NCBI GenBank assembly: GCA_003551745.1
Contig: PUNI01000095.1
Coordinates: 1 to 6,684, forward strand
DNA length: 6,684 nucleotides
Source of the DNA: Paracoccaceae bacterium
GTDB taxonomy: Bacteria > Pseudomonadota > Alphaproteobacteria > Rhodobacterales > Rhodobacteraceae
Direction of reading: 5' to 3'
Shown here: piece after piece, positions 1 through 6,684 of the stretch
Layout of the letters: the number at the start of each line of letters is the position of its first letter
Numbering within the stretch: position 1 is the stretch's first letter
Translations under genes and position numbers: made by a program
The notes under the pieces: generated by a model
Told to the model about the DNA's origin: nothing
The model's input: only the letters and a program-made list of their open reading frames with translations
The model's database searches: none

Positions 1-1
1 G

Positions 2-136
2 GTCTTCACCATCATCTATGTGCTGATCGGATTGGGAATCTTTGTCGCAGCCGCCAGCGCCCTGGCTGAAGCCGTCCTGTCCCAGAGCGACGGGGCGCTC
101 CGGCGCGGGGACAGGGGTGAAGACCCCGATGCCTGA
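2..136 (+). CDS. C-terminal end of a small potassium-channel-like membrane protein (partial)
   Basis: The window opens inside a gene read in frame 2 that stops at TGA 134-136, leaving 44 residues. The fragment begins VFTIIYVLIGLGIFVAAAS, a hydrophobic helix, followed by a short hydrophilic tail rich in R, G, D and E. In two-TM bacterial potassium channels (Ion_trans_2 family) the selectivity filter and a 'T..G..FTI.Y...G.GI' inner helix come just before the C-terminus, and this fragment fits that last helix. The filter itself (TVGYGD-type) would lie upstream of the window and cannot be seen. If correct, the protein sits in the inner membrane and passes potassium. The gene ends 193 nt before the chosen efflux adaptor start, so a functional link to the pump is not indicated. 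The family call is inference from a short helix. Another membrane protein with a similar last helix is possible. Confidence 0.6.
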   Translation, partial: VFTIIYVLIGLGIFVAAASALAEAVLSQSDGALRRGDRGEDPDA

Positions 137-162
137 ACGGCGCAGGGAGAAAGCACTGGTGG

Positions 163-178
163 GGCCCGGCGTCGGGCC
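163..178 (+). terminator. GC hairpin downstream of the channel gene, possible weak terminator
   Basis: A perfect 6-bp inverted repeat, GGCCCG and CGGGCC, is separated by a 4-nt loop (GCGT) and begins 27 nt after the channel stop. No T-run follows, so it is not a classical intrinsic terminator. It could slow polymerase or simply be chance in GC-rich DNA. Confidence 0.2.
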
Positions 179-329
179 GCAGGACCCGACGACTGTCGAG
201 GGACGGCCGGCACTAGCCAGCACGGATGCGCTGCGCGCGAAGAACGGAGGGAAGTCATTGGTCGCACAATCGTCAGTCGGGATCATGGGCGCCGGTTCGT
301 CGGCGGCAGGAAACGGTGCTACGCCGAAG

Positions 330-1487
330 ATGGCCCGAGGGGCCGGGACTGCTCCCGCGTGCAGCGGAGGCCGGTCCCGCGGCGCCCCGCCGCGCCCGCC
401 ATGGGCGCTGCTGGCCCTCATCGCCGCGCTGGCCGTCGGCCCGGCTGCGGCGCAGCAGCCACCACCGCCCGCCGTGGTCGCCGTGCCTGCCGAGATCGTG
501 GACCTGGAAGAGACCGCGCGCTTCAACGGCCGGCTGGAGGCCGCCCGGCGCGTGGCGCTGATCGCAAGGGTCACCGGCACTCTGGGGGAGATCGGCTTCG
601 CCCCCGGCGACCAGGTGGAGGCCGGACAGGTCCTTTTCCGCATCGATCCGGATAGCCATGCCACTGCGGTCAAGGAGGCCGAGGGGGCACTGCGTGCCGC
701 CGAAGCTGCCCACGCCCTCGCCCGGCTGGAGCGGGACCGCAAGGCCGAGCTGATGGATCGGGGCAGTGCGGCGCAGGCCGTTCTGGACGTGGCCGAGGCG
801 GAACTGGCCAGCAGTGCCGCGAACGTCACGCGCCTGACTGCCGTGCTGGAACGCGCGCAGATCAACCTGTCGTATACTGAGATCACGGCGCCCTTTGCGG
901 GCCGGATCGGAGACACGCCGGTCGATATCGGCGCGCTGATCGGGCCCGAGACGGGGCCGCTGGCCACGCTGATCCAGCCCGACCCGATCCACGCCCTGTT
1001 TCAGGTGCCGACGGCCGTCTATCGCGCCTATCAGGACGCGCTTGCGGCGGGCAGTGCCGCGACGGTTGGGGCGGTCGTGCTGGAACTCGCCCATGGCCGG
1101 GAATTCGAAAACCCCGGCGACGTCGATTTCGTGGATGGCGCGGTGACCGCGGGCACCGACAGCGTGCGCATGCGCGCGCGGTTCGACAACCCCGGCGGGA
1201 TGCTCCTGGACGGCGAGTTGGTCCGCGTCACGCTGAGCGCCCAGCGGGCTGAGGGCGAGCTGGTCGTGCCCCAGCAGGCGGTGCAGCGCGACATCCGCGG
1301 CGCTTTTGTCCTTGTGGTGGGCGACGGCGAGGTTGCCGAGCAGCGCCGCGTCGACATCACCCGCACGAGCCGCGGTCTGGCCGTGGTCACCGACGGCCTG
1401 CGGGAGGGAGAGCGCGTGATCACCGAAGGGATCAACAAGGTGCGCCCCGGCGATGTCGTGGACGCAACTCCGGGCACGGGCGGCTAG
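330..1487 (+). CDS. RND efflux periplasmic adaptor subunit (membrane fusion protein, HlyD/AcrA family)
   Basis: This protein would bridge the inner-membrane RND pump to an outer-membrane TolC-type channel. From ATG 330 it has 385 residues, the usual size. Residues 1-41 look like a secretion signal: an Arg-rich start, the hydrophobic run WALLALIAALAVG, and a likely signal peptidase I site after AAA at 39-41. The one early Cys (11) precedes the hydrophobic core, so it is not a lipoprotein. Residues about 63-106 form the first half of the lipoyl/barrel-sandwich domain (GFAPGDQVEAGQVLFRIDP). Residues about 110-178 form the Ala- and Glu-rich alpha-hairpin. Residues about 179-205 close the lipoyl domain (INLSYTEITAPFAGRIG). 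Beta-barrel and membrane-proximal domains follow. The start is uncertain because the frame is open back to base 42. ATG 285 and TTG 258 are alternatives, and TTG 258 has the best ribosome-binding site (GGAGGG at 246-251). I prefer 330 because it gives the most normal signal peptide. Co-transcription with the RND gene is very likely. Confidence 0.9.
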   Translation: MARGAGTAPACSGGRSRGAPPRPPWALLALIAALAVGPAAAQQPPPPAVVAVPAEIVDLEETARFNGRLEAARRVALIARVTGTLGEIGFAPGDQVEAGQVLFRIDPDSHATAVKEAEGALRAAEAAHALARLERDRKAELMDRGSAAQAVLDVAEAELASSAANVTRLTAVLERAQINLSYTEITAPFAGRIGDTPVDIGALIGPETGPLATLIQPDPIHALFQVPTAVYRAYQDALAAGSAATVGAVVLELAHGREFENPGDVDFVDGAVTAGTDSVRMRARFDNPGGMLLDGELVRVTLSAQRAEGELVVPQQAVQRDIRGAFVLVVGDGEVAEQRRVDITRTSRGLAVVTDGLREGERVITEGINKVRPGDVVDATPGTGG

Positions 1488-1490
1488 GCC

Positions 1491-4400
1491 ATGATCGCAG
1501 ACGTCTTCATCCGGCGGCCCCGCCTTGCGGCGGTGATCTCCATCGTGCTGTTCATCGCCGGACTGATCGCGCTGGTGCGCATGCCGGTGGAACAGTATCC
1601 CGACATCGTCCCGCCGCAGGTCGCCGTGGTCGCCGCCTATCCCGGCGCGGGGGCCGAGGTCGTTGAACAGACCGTGGCCCAGGTCATCGAGGATCGGGTG
1701 ATCGGCGTCGACAACATGATCGACATGTCGTCCACCTCCGGGGCGGACGGCAGCTACATCCTGGTCATCAGCTTCGAGGTCGGCACCGACCCCGACCTCG
1801 CCACGGTCAATGTGCAGAACCGCGTGGCGCTGGCCGAACCGCTGTTGCCGCCAGAGGTCCGCCAGACCGGGGTCCGGGTGGCCAAGAAATCGTCCTCGCT
1901 GCTGATGGGCGTGGCGCTCCATGCCGAGGACGCGCGGATCACCGGCGGCGACCTGACGAACCATGCGCGCATCAACCTGCTCGACGCCCTGAAGCGGGTG
2001 GAAGGGGTGGGCGATGCCTCGATGTTCGGGGCCAACGAGTTCGCCATGCGCATCGATCTGGATGTCGACCGCCTGACGGAGCTGGGCCTCACGCCGGGCG
2101 ATATCATCGCGGCGCTGCGCAGCCAGAACCTGCAGGCCGCCATCGGCCGCATCGGTGGGCAGCCGATGACGCGCGACCCGGGCATGCAGCTCAACATCTC
2201 GACCAAGGGGCGGCTGGAGAGCCCCGAGGACTTCGCCCGCATCATCCTGCGCACGGACGCCGACGGCGGCACCCTGCGCGTGGGCGACGTGGCCGATGTC
2301 ACCCTGGGAGAGCGCAGCACCGACGTCACCACCAGCTTCAACGGCAGCCCCGCCACGCTGATCGGGATCTATCTGGCACCTGGTGCCAACGCCATCGCCG
2401 CTGCAAACGGCGTGAAAGCCGCCATGGAACGGGCCGCAGACCGTTTCCCCGAGGGTATGACCTTCGACATCGTCTCGGACAACTCCGTCTTCGTGAAGGA
2501 GAGCATCGAGGCCGTGCAGCACACGCTGATCGAGGCCTTCGTGCTGGTCGTCCTTGTTGTCTTCGTCTTTCTGGGGTCGCTGCGGGCGACCATCGTGCCG
2601 CTGGTCGCGGTGCCCGTGGCGCTTGTGGGGACCTTCGCGGTCATGCTAGCCATGGGCTTCACGCTGAACACCGTGTCACTGCTGGCGTTGGTGCTGGCGA
2701 TCGGGATCGTCGTCGACGACGCCATCGTCGTGGTCGAGGCAACCGAGGCCAAGATGGCCGAGACACCGGGCATGAGTGCGGCTACGGCGGCCTCGGCGGC
2801 GATGGGCGACATCACGGGTGCCATCATCGCAATCACGCTCGTGCTGCTCTCGGTGTTCGTGCCGGTGGCCTTCATCCCCGGCATCTCGGGGCAGCTGTTC
2901 CAGCAATTCGCGGTGGCGGTATCGGTGGCGATGGTGATTTCGGCCATCAACGCACTGACCCTGTCGCCGGCGCTGTGTGCGATCCTGCTCAAGCCCCACC
3001 ACGGGCCGCGGCGGGGTATCATGGGGCGCATCTCGGCCGGGATCGACAGCACGCGCGACGGCTATACCCGCGTCGCCGGCGCGCTTGCGCGGCGTTCACT
3101 TCTGGGGGTGGCGTTGCTGGTGGGTGCGCTGGTCCTGACGGGCGTGCTGTTCCGCGCGGTTCCGACGGGGTTCCTCCCGGCCGAGGATCAGGGATCCTTC
3201 ATCGTGGAGACCCGGCTGCCCGACGCGGCCTCGGTCACGCGCACCGCTAGCGCCCAGCGGCAGGTGGAGGAGATGCTGCGCGACTTGCCCGGGGTCGACA
3301 GCGTGACCTCGGTCACCGGCTTCTCGATCCTCGACGGCATCACCAATTCCAGCGCGGCCTTCGCGCTGGTCTCCATGGCGCCGTTCCACGACCGTCGTAC
3401 CGAGGAGACGACGGTCTTCCACGCCATCGCCGAGGCGATGCGCCAGGGCGCGGCGATCCGCGAGGCGCAAGTCATCGCCTTCAACCTGCCGCCCATCGCA
3501 GGCCTTGGAAGCGGAGCGGGCTTCGAGCTGCAACTGCTCGACACCCAGGGCCGCCCGGCCGAAGAACTGGCCGCCACCGCCCGCGGCCTCGCCTTCGCCG
3601 CCAACGGCGACCCGAGGCTGGCGCGCGTCCGCAGCACTTTTTCCGCCGATAGCCCGCAGCTGTTCCTCGACATCGACCGCGAGCGGCTTCATGCCCTCGG
3701 GGTCTCCTTGCCGGATGTGTTCGCCGCCCTGCAGCCGATCCTGGGGTCGGCCTATGTCAACGACTTCAACCTGTTCGGCCGGTCCTGGCAGGTGCGTATG
3801 ACCGCCCGGGCCGAGGACCGAGACGCCATCGACGACATCGGCCGCATCCATGTCCGCTCCGGCTCGGGCGAGATGGTGCCCGTGGGCGCCTTCGCGCGCG
3901 TCGACTACATCGTCGGCCCGATGTCGCTGCAACGCTTCAACAACCAGCGGGCCACCAAGATCATGGGCGAACCCGGACCCGGCACGTCCTCCGGTGCAGC
4001 GCTTGTTGCGATGGAGGAGGTGGCCGAAGCCAGCCTGCCGCCGGGGTTCGATCATGAATGGACAGGTACTGCACTTCAGGAAAAACGGGCCACCGGGCAG
4101 ACGACGGTGATCCTCGCGCTGGCGGTGCTGTTTGCCTATCTGTTCCTCGTGGCCCTGTACGAGAGCTGGACCATCCCGGTCCCGGTGCTGCTGTCGGTGA
4201 CCTTCGGCATGGCCGGTGCGATGCTGGCGCTGCTGCTTACGGGGTTGCCGTTCAACGTCTACGCCCAGATCGGTCTTGTGGTCCTGCTGGCGCTGGCGGC
4301 CAAGAACGCGATCCTGATCGTGGAGTTCGCCAAGGCCAGACGCGAGGCTGGTGCCGGGATTGTCGACGCCGCCATCGCCGGTGCTCATGCGCGGTTCCGC

Positions 4401-4655
4401 GCCGTGGTGATGACCAGCTTCGCCTTCATCGCGGGTCTGATACCCTTGATCACGGCGGAAGGCGCCTCGATGCTGTCGCGCCGCGGCGTGGGAACGGGCG
4501 TGGCGGGCGGCATGCTGACCGCGACTGTGGTCGGCATCTTCGTGATTCCGGCTCTGTATGTGGCTGCCCAGTCGCTGCGGGAAGCAGCGAAGGAAGGACA
4601 GTTCGGCCGAGTTCTCGAATCCTTGCGCCGTCTGTCGCTGCGCAAGGGGCCCTGA
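1491..4655 (+). CDS. HAE1-family RND multidrug efflux permease (AcrB/MexF-like)
   Basis: This is the inner-membrane proton-driven pump of a tripartite efflux system, expected to work as a trimer that moves hydrophobic drugs or other amphiphiles from the periplasm and outer leaflet to the outside. It has 1054 residues, against 1049 for AcrB, and the domain order is intact. It starts with [10 protein letters not shown] and a first membrane helix at about 11-29, then a large periplasmic porter/docking region. Helices 2-6 begin near residue 346, a second periplasmic region follows, and the last helices come after about residue 870. Proton-relay residues are present: the pair D409-D410 in [12 protein letters not shown] (AcrB D407-D408), K938 in [13 protein letters not shown] (AcrB K940), and by hand alignment R968 and T975 (AcrB R971, T978). 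The [19 protein letters not shown] stretch (664-682) matches the conserved porter segment. ATG 1491 lies 3 nt after the adaptor stop with only a weak ribosome-binding site, suggesting translational coupling. The substrate cannot be read from sequence. Confidence 0.96.
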   Translation: MIADVFIRRPRLAAVISIVLFIAGLIALVRMPVEQYPDIVPPQVAVVAAYPGAGAEVVEQTVAQVIEDRVIGVDNMIDMSSTSGADGSYILVISFEVGTDPDLATVNVQNRVALAEPLLPPEVRQTGVRVAKKSSSLLMGVALHAEDARITGGDLTNHARINLLDALKRVEGVGDASMFGANEFAMRIDLDVDRLTELGLTPGDIIAALRSQNLQAAIGRIGGQPMTRDPGMQLNISTKGRLESPEDFARIILRTDADGGTLRVGDVADVTLGERSTDVTTSFNGSPATLIGIYLAPGANAIAAANGVKAAMERAADRFPEGMTFDIVSDNSVFVKESIEAVQHTLIEAFVLVVLVVFVFLGSLRATIVPLVAVPVALVGTFAVMLAMGFTLNTVSLLALVLAIGIVVDDAIVVVEATEAKMAETPGMSAATAASAAMGDITGAIIAITLVLLSVFVPVAFIPGISGQLFQQFAVAVSVAMVISAINALTLSPALCAILLKPHHGPRRGIMGRISAGIDSTRDGYTRVAGALARRSLLGVALLVGALVLTGVLFRAVPTGFLPAEDQGSFIVETRLPDAASVTRTASAQRQVEEMLRDLPGVDSVTSVTGFSILDGITNSSAAFALVSMAPFHDRRTEETTVFHAIAEAMRQGAAIREAQVIAFNLPPIAGLGSGAGFELQLLDTQGRPAEELAATARGLAFAANGDPRLARVRSTFSADSPQLFLDIDRERLHALGVSLPDVFAALQPILGSAYVNDFNLFGRSWQVRMTARAEDRDAIDDIGRIHVRSGSGEMVPVGAFARVDYIVGPMSLQRFNNQRATKIMGEPGPGTSSGAALVAMEEVAEASLPPGFDHEWTGTALQEKRATGQTTVILALAVLFAYLFLVALYESWTIPVPVLLSVTFGMAGAMLALLLTGLPFNVYAQIGLVVLLALAAKNAILIVEFAKARREAGAGIVDAAIAGAHARFRAVVMTSFAFIAGLIPLITAEGASMLSRRGVGTGVAGGMLTATVVGIFVIPALYVAAQSLREAAKEGQFGRVLESLRRLSLRKGP

Positions 4656-4693
4656 ACGGTCCTCCATTATTACTGAACGGTCATCCTTTATTG
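4652..4693 (+). repeat. Two tandem copies of a 21-bp repeat starting at the RND stop codon
   Basis: Copy 1 (4652-4672) and copy 2 (4673-4693) both begin CTGAACGGTC and end in an AT-rich half containing TTATT. They match at 18 of 21 positions, with differences at repeat positions 11, 15 and 21. The RND stop TGA (4653-4655) is part of copy 1. Because 21 is a multiple of three, copy 2 places a second TGA in the same frame. Copy 2 contains TGAACGGTCA, an imperfect palindrome (4 of 5 base pairs) that could suit a TetR-type regulator. That role is inference only. A simple tandem duplication of the gene end is the plain alternative. Confidence 0.7.
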
Positions 4694-5028
4694 ATGTCCC
4701 GCCCTCCCGCGGACTTCCGTGTACGAGTCCGTGCTCGAAGAGGAAGACGCGGACCATGCTATCGCTTTCGCATGCATGAACCGTGCGCGGGGCAAGCTTG
4801 GAGAACCGTTCCTTGGCCCGCAGGTGGCGAAGATGTGCCGCCCCTGCGATGGGCGGCTCTCCGAGGATGCTGCGCATGCTATGCGGCGAGTGCATCGGTC
4901 CGCTTTCGCCCTCTCCGGCTCAGCCCGATACGACGCAATGACCAGACACGGTTCGACCGCAGTTCCACAACCCGCAAACGGGACCGTGATCCAACTCAGT
5001 TAGGGTCCTGAGAAATCTGTTATTTTGC

Positions 5029-5043
5029 AAAGCCTTAAAGCCT
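5029..5043 (+). repeat. Short direct repeat AAAGCCT in an AT-rich block
   Basis: AAAGCCT occurs at 5029-5035 and again at 5037-5043, an 8-nt period. It lies in the block 5011-5043, where only 11 of 33 bases are G or C, in contrast to the very GC-rich surroundings. It could be part of a recombination or promoter region, or it could be chance. No function can be assigned. Confidence 0.35.
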
Positions 5044-5160
5044 GAACACCGAAACGGCGCAGTCATGAGGTCCGGAGAAAATCAGCCCTCAGAGACGGCT
5101 TCCGAGCATCCTAGTCCCGGGGTCGGTGCTCAGCCCCTCCCGCATAACCCTCGAAAACAA

Positions 5161-5184
5161 CGGAAATTTCCGGCCACAGCCGGA
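5161..5184. promoter_or_regulatory. Overlapping palindrome and hairpin, possible operator or recombination site
   Basis: Bases 5161-5172 are a perfect 12-bp palindrome, CGGAAATTTCCG. Overlapping it, TCCGGC (5169-5174) and GCCGGA (5179-5184) form a perfect 6-bp stem around the 4-nt loop CACA. The palindrome has the symmetry of a dimeric protein-binding site and lies about 200 bp upstream of the integrase start, where attachment or control sites of integrative elements are often found. No known regulator consensus is matched with confidence. Confidence 0.3.
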
Positions 5185-5274
5185 TCGGGAGAACGCTTTC
5201 GCAGGGGCAAATGGCGGAGGAGGTGTCCGCTCACTGTTTTTCCTCGGCTGCCTCTCGGCGTCCCTAAGCACTAC

Positions 5275-5287
5275 ACATATTGTATGT
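5275..5287. promoter_or_regulatory. Small AT-rich palindrome upstream of the integrase
   Basis: ACATA (5275-5279) and TATGT (5283-5287) are perfect inverted halves around TTG, followed by a T-run. It lies about 85 bp before the integrase start and could be an operator or a protein-binding site. It is short enough to be chance. Confidence 0.25.
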
Positions 5288-5315
5288 TTTTCGGTTGCAT
5301 CGTCCATGACTGTCC

Positions 5316-5345
5316 TTGAACGTACCATAGCATCTCAGCTACAAG
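5316..5345 (+). promoter_or_regulatory. Candidate weak promoter for the integrase
   Basis: TTGAAC (5316-5321) and TACAAG (5340-5345) are separated by 18 nt, and each matches the sigma-70 consensus at 4 of 6 positions. Transcription would begin near 5352, inside the 12-bp tandem repeats, so a protein bound to those repeats could repress it. This is pattern matching only. Confidence 0.25.
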
Positions 5346-5367
5346 GTGGGAACAGAGGTGGGAACGG
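5344..5367 (+). repeat. Two tandem 12-bp repeats directly before the integrase start
   Basis: AGGTGGGAACAG (5344-5355) and AGGTGGGAACGG (5356-5367) differ at one base and sit head to tail, ending 3 nt before the integrase ATG. The second copy also supplies the ribosome-binding site (GAGGTG, about 10 nt from the ATG). Tyrosine integrases bind short direct repeats (arm-type sites) near their own gene, so these may be integrase-binding sites that also allow autoregulation. The repeat is seen directly. The role is inferred. Confidence 0.6.
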
Positions 5368-5370
5368 CCG

Positions 5371-6543
5371 ATGGCGCGTGTACAGAGCAAGCTGACGGAT
5401 GCAGCCTGTCGAGCGGCAAGGGATCCCGGGCGACTGAGCGACGGCGGCGGTCTTTATCTCCTTGTCAAGCCGACCGGGTCGAAGTCATGGGTCTTCATGT
5501 GGAAGCAGGACGGCCGGCGGCGAGAGATGGGACTCGGCGCTTTTCCGGTCGTCAAGCTGGCGCGCGCACGGGCACTCGCCGCAGAACAGCGGACCTTGAT
5601 CGCTGAGGGCACCGATCCGATCCGTGCACGCAGGCGTGAGGCCGAGCCCAGTTTCGGGGACTGCGCCGACCGGTTCCTCGAGGCGATGGAGGGCCAGTGG
5701 CGCAACCCGAAGCACCGCGCACAGTGGCGCATGACCCTGACCCGGTACGCGGCGCCGCTCCGCGACAAGCGTGTCTCGGAGATCGACACGGAAGACATCC
5801 TGGGGGTCCTGACGCCGATCTGGACCGAGATCCCCGAGACGGCATCCCGGTTACGCGGGCGGATCGAGCGGGTGCTTGACTATGCCCGCGCTCGGGGCTG
5901 GCGCAGCGGCGAGAATCCGGCGCTCTGGCGCGGGCATCTGAAGAGCGTGCTTCCGGCACCCACGAAGCTCCGATGCGGCCATCACGCAGCCATGCCCCCC
6001 GACGCGATGCCGGAGTTCATGGCCCGATTGCGGGACCAGGGCAGCGTGTCGGCGTTGGCACTGGAATTCCTGATCCTGACCGCAGCGCGATCGGGAGAGG
6101 TTCGCGAGGCTGTCTGGAGCGAGGTTGATCTGCGTGCCGGGCTCTGGACAGTACCCGCTGCGCGCATGAAAGCCGGCCGCCTGCACAGGGTGCCGCTGGT
6201 GCCGCGGGCGGTGGAGATCCTCGAGCGGGCCGCACGGCTTCGGGTTTCCGATTACATCTTCCCCGGGCAGAAATCGGGCCGACCGCTCTCCCTCATGGCC
6301 TTCGAAATGCTGATGCGGCGGCTCGAGGCCGATGCCTACACTGTCCACGGCTTCCGCTCGGCCTTCCGCGACTGGGCTGGGGACCACACGGAGTTTCCAC
6401 GCGAAGTGGCCGAGGCGGCATTGGCCCACACCGTTGGTGACGCAACCGAGCGCGCCTATCGTCGCGGAGACGCGCTCGCGAAGCGCCGCGCCCTGATGGA
6501 GGCCTGGGCAGCGCACTGCGGAATTGGAAGTAACGACCCATGA
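5371..6543 (+). CDS. P4-type tyrosine site-specific recombinase (integrase)
   Basis: This enzyme inserts and excises a mobile element by cutting and rejoining DNA through a tyrosine nucleophile. It has 390 residues, the normal length. The N-terminus (KLTDAACRAARDPGRLSDGG, about residues 6-25, then GLYLLVKPTGSKSWVF) is the DUF4102-type arm-binding domain of P4-like integrases. A core-binding SAM-like domain covers about 90-190, and the catalytic domain about 200-385. All catalytic residues are visible: R240 in TAARSGEV, K267 in RMKAGRLHRVPL, H326 and R329 in VHGFRSAFRDWAG, H353 in LAHTVGD, and the nucleophile Y363 in RAYRRGD. The gene therefore looks active. ATG 5371 is chosen for its position 10 nt after GAGGTG and because it begins the conserved N-terminal domain. 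The next gene overlaps its stop. Integrases of this kind usually target tRNA gene ends, but no tRNA is seen upstream. Confidence 0.95.
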   Translation: MARVQSKLTDAACRAARDPGRLSDGGGLYLLVKPTGSKSWVFMWKQDGRRREMGLGAFPVVKLARARALAAEQRTLIAEGTDPIRARRREAEPSFGDCADRFLEAMEGQWRNPKHRAQWRMTLTRYAAPLRDKRVSEIDTEDILGVLTPIWTEIPETASRLRGRIERVLDYARARGWRSGENPALWRGHLKSVLPAPTKLRCGHHAAMPPDAMPEFMARLRDQGSVSALALEFLILTAARSGEVREAVWSEVDLRAGLWTVPAARMKAGRLHRVPLVPRAVEILERAARLRVSDYIFPGQKSGRPLSLMAFEMLMRRLEADAYTVHGFRSAFRDWAGDHTEFPREVAEAALAHTVGDATERAYRRGDALAKRRALMEAWAAHCGIGSNDP

Positions 6544-6684
6544 ACAGCATCACGCCGCAACCCGACGACGAGGACGAACACACGGATGGCCGGCTGCCAT
6601 GGGAGATCGTCCGTCCGTCCCGTTGGCTCCGCGACCCATGGTTCAGGGCAAAGGGCTGGGTTGCAGCGGTCACAACCATAATCA
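6540..6684 (+). CDS. Unrecognised gene start, probable membrane protein, coupled to the integrase (partial)
   Basis: An ATG at 6540 overlaps the integrase stop as ATGA and is preceded by GGAAG at 6526-6530, 9 nt upstream. The frame stays open to the window end, giving 48 residues. The first 20 are acidic (DDEDEHTD). A Trp- and Arg-rich stretch follows (LPWEIVRPSRWLRDPWFRAK), then GWVAAVTTII, which looks like the start of a membrane helix. The 4-nt overlap and good ribosome-binding site argue that it is a real gene translated together with the integrase. It would be the first cargo gene of the element, or a partner in its mobility. I do not recognise the family, and the visible part shows no catalytic motif. 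Most of the protein lies outside the window. Confidence 0.65.
   Translation, partial: MNSITPQPDDEDEHTDGRLPWEIVRPSRWLRDPWFRAKGWVAAVTTII

Larger units (their letters stand above)
4694..5343. other. Long stretch without a convincing gene between the efflux operon and the integrase
   Basis: About 650 bases show no open frame with the strong third-position GC bias of the neighbouring genes, no recognisable domain and no tRNA or tmRNA. The most noticeable frame is a GTG-started one at 4719-5003 (94 codons), which lacks a ribosome-binding site and mixes AT- and GC-ending codons. An ATG at 4694 begins MSRPPADF, which resembles the start of some TetR-type regulators, but the helix-turn-helix that should follow is absent. 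An inverted repeat CGGACT/AGTCCG (4710-4715 and 4726-4731, 10-nt loop) has no T-run. An AT-rich block lies at 5011-5043, and small palindromes lie at 5161-5184 and 5275-5287. This is where the backbone-element boundary is expected, and it may hold degraded gene remnants. Confidence 0.55.
5371..6684 (+). mobile_element. Probable integrase-bearing end of an integrative element or genomic island
   Basis: The intact integrase with upstream repeats, and a coupled unknown gene running away from the efflux operon, suggest the left end of an element extending beyond the window. The real left boundary is not defined and lies somewhere in 4656-5371. No attachment-site duplication can be tested because the other end is not present. 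Confidence 0.4.

Noticed and set aside
273..2522. 749-codon open frame on the - strand across the adaptor and pump genes
   Set aside because: It lies opposite two well-recognised genes. Its translation is rich in H, D, R and G with no domain, which is typical of the antisense of GC-rich coding DNA.
3096..4895. 599-codon open frame on the - strand across the pump end and gap
   Set aside because: It is mostly antisense to the RND gene, low in hydrophobic order and has no recognisable domain. Its start in the gap lacks supporting context.
4945..4975. GGTTCGACC, resembling a tRNA T-loop
   Set aside because: The flanking bases do not form the 5-bp T stem, and no acceptor or anticodon arms can be found around it.
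4719..5003. 94-codon GTG-started frame in the gap
   Set aside because: It has no ribosome-binding site, mixed codon use unlike the neighbours and no recognisable motif. It is mentioned in the gap entry as a possible remnant only.
180..5010. 8-bp inverted match CAGGACCC (180-187) and GGGTCCTG (5003-5010) around the efflux operon
   Set aside because: The similarity does not extend beyond 8 bp, there is no transposase between the copies, and chance matches of this length are expected over this distance.
4058..5011. 317-codon + strand frame running from inside the RND gene into the gap
   Set aside because: Most of it is an out-of-frame reading of the conserved RND C-terminus. The remainder has no recognisable fold.
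5011..5033. TCTGTT...TTGCAAAG, resembling ends of IS6-family insertion sequences
   Set aside because: The match is broken by extra bases, and no inverted partner end or transposase was found.
1..6684. CRISPR array
   Set aside because: No regularly spaced repeats with spacers are present. The only tandem repeats have two copies with no spacer.

Overview
The window looks like chromosomal DNA from a GC-rich alphaproteobacterium. A Rhodobacterales-type organism is the best guess, from GC-rich third codon positions and the general look of the proteins, but no marker gene here fixes the taxonomy. All confident genes lie on the + strand. The many long antisense and out-of-frame open frames are by-products of high GC.

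Layout. (1) Bases 2-136 hold the C-terminal end of a small ion-channel protein, probably a two-TM potassium channel. (2) After a 193-base gap come two tightly coupled genes, a periplasmic adaptor (330-1487) and a full-length HAE1-family RND inner-membrane pump (1491-4655), separated by 3 nt. Together they would form two of the three parts of a proton-driven tripartite efflux pump. The outer-membrane channel and a local regulator are not in the window. (3) Bases 4656-5370 (about 715 nt) hold no convincing gene. They hold a 21-bp tandem repeat starting at the RND stop codon, a short AT-rich block, several small palindromes, and a 12-bp tandem repeat directly in front of the next gene. (4) Bases 5371-6543 encode an intact P4-type tyrosine recombinase (integrase) with the complete R-K-H-R-H-Y catalytic set. 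(5) Bases 6540 to the window end hold the start of an unrecognised gene that overlaps the integrase stop by ATGA. It encodes an acidic N-terminus followed by what looks like the beginning of a membrane segment.

Interpretation. The efflux operon looks like resident backbone DNA. The integrase probably marks one end of an integrative element whose cargo would run rightward out of the window, starting with the coupled partial gene. No tRNA or tmRNA gene or recognisable fragment was found in the junction, so the attachment site cannot be assigned from this sequence. I see no evidence inside the window that is strong enough to claim a new biological system. The best leads are the repeats flanking the junction and the partial gene coupled to the integrase.
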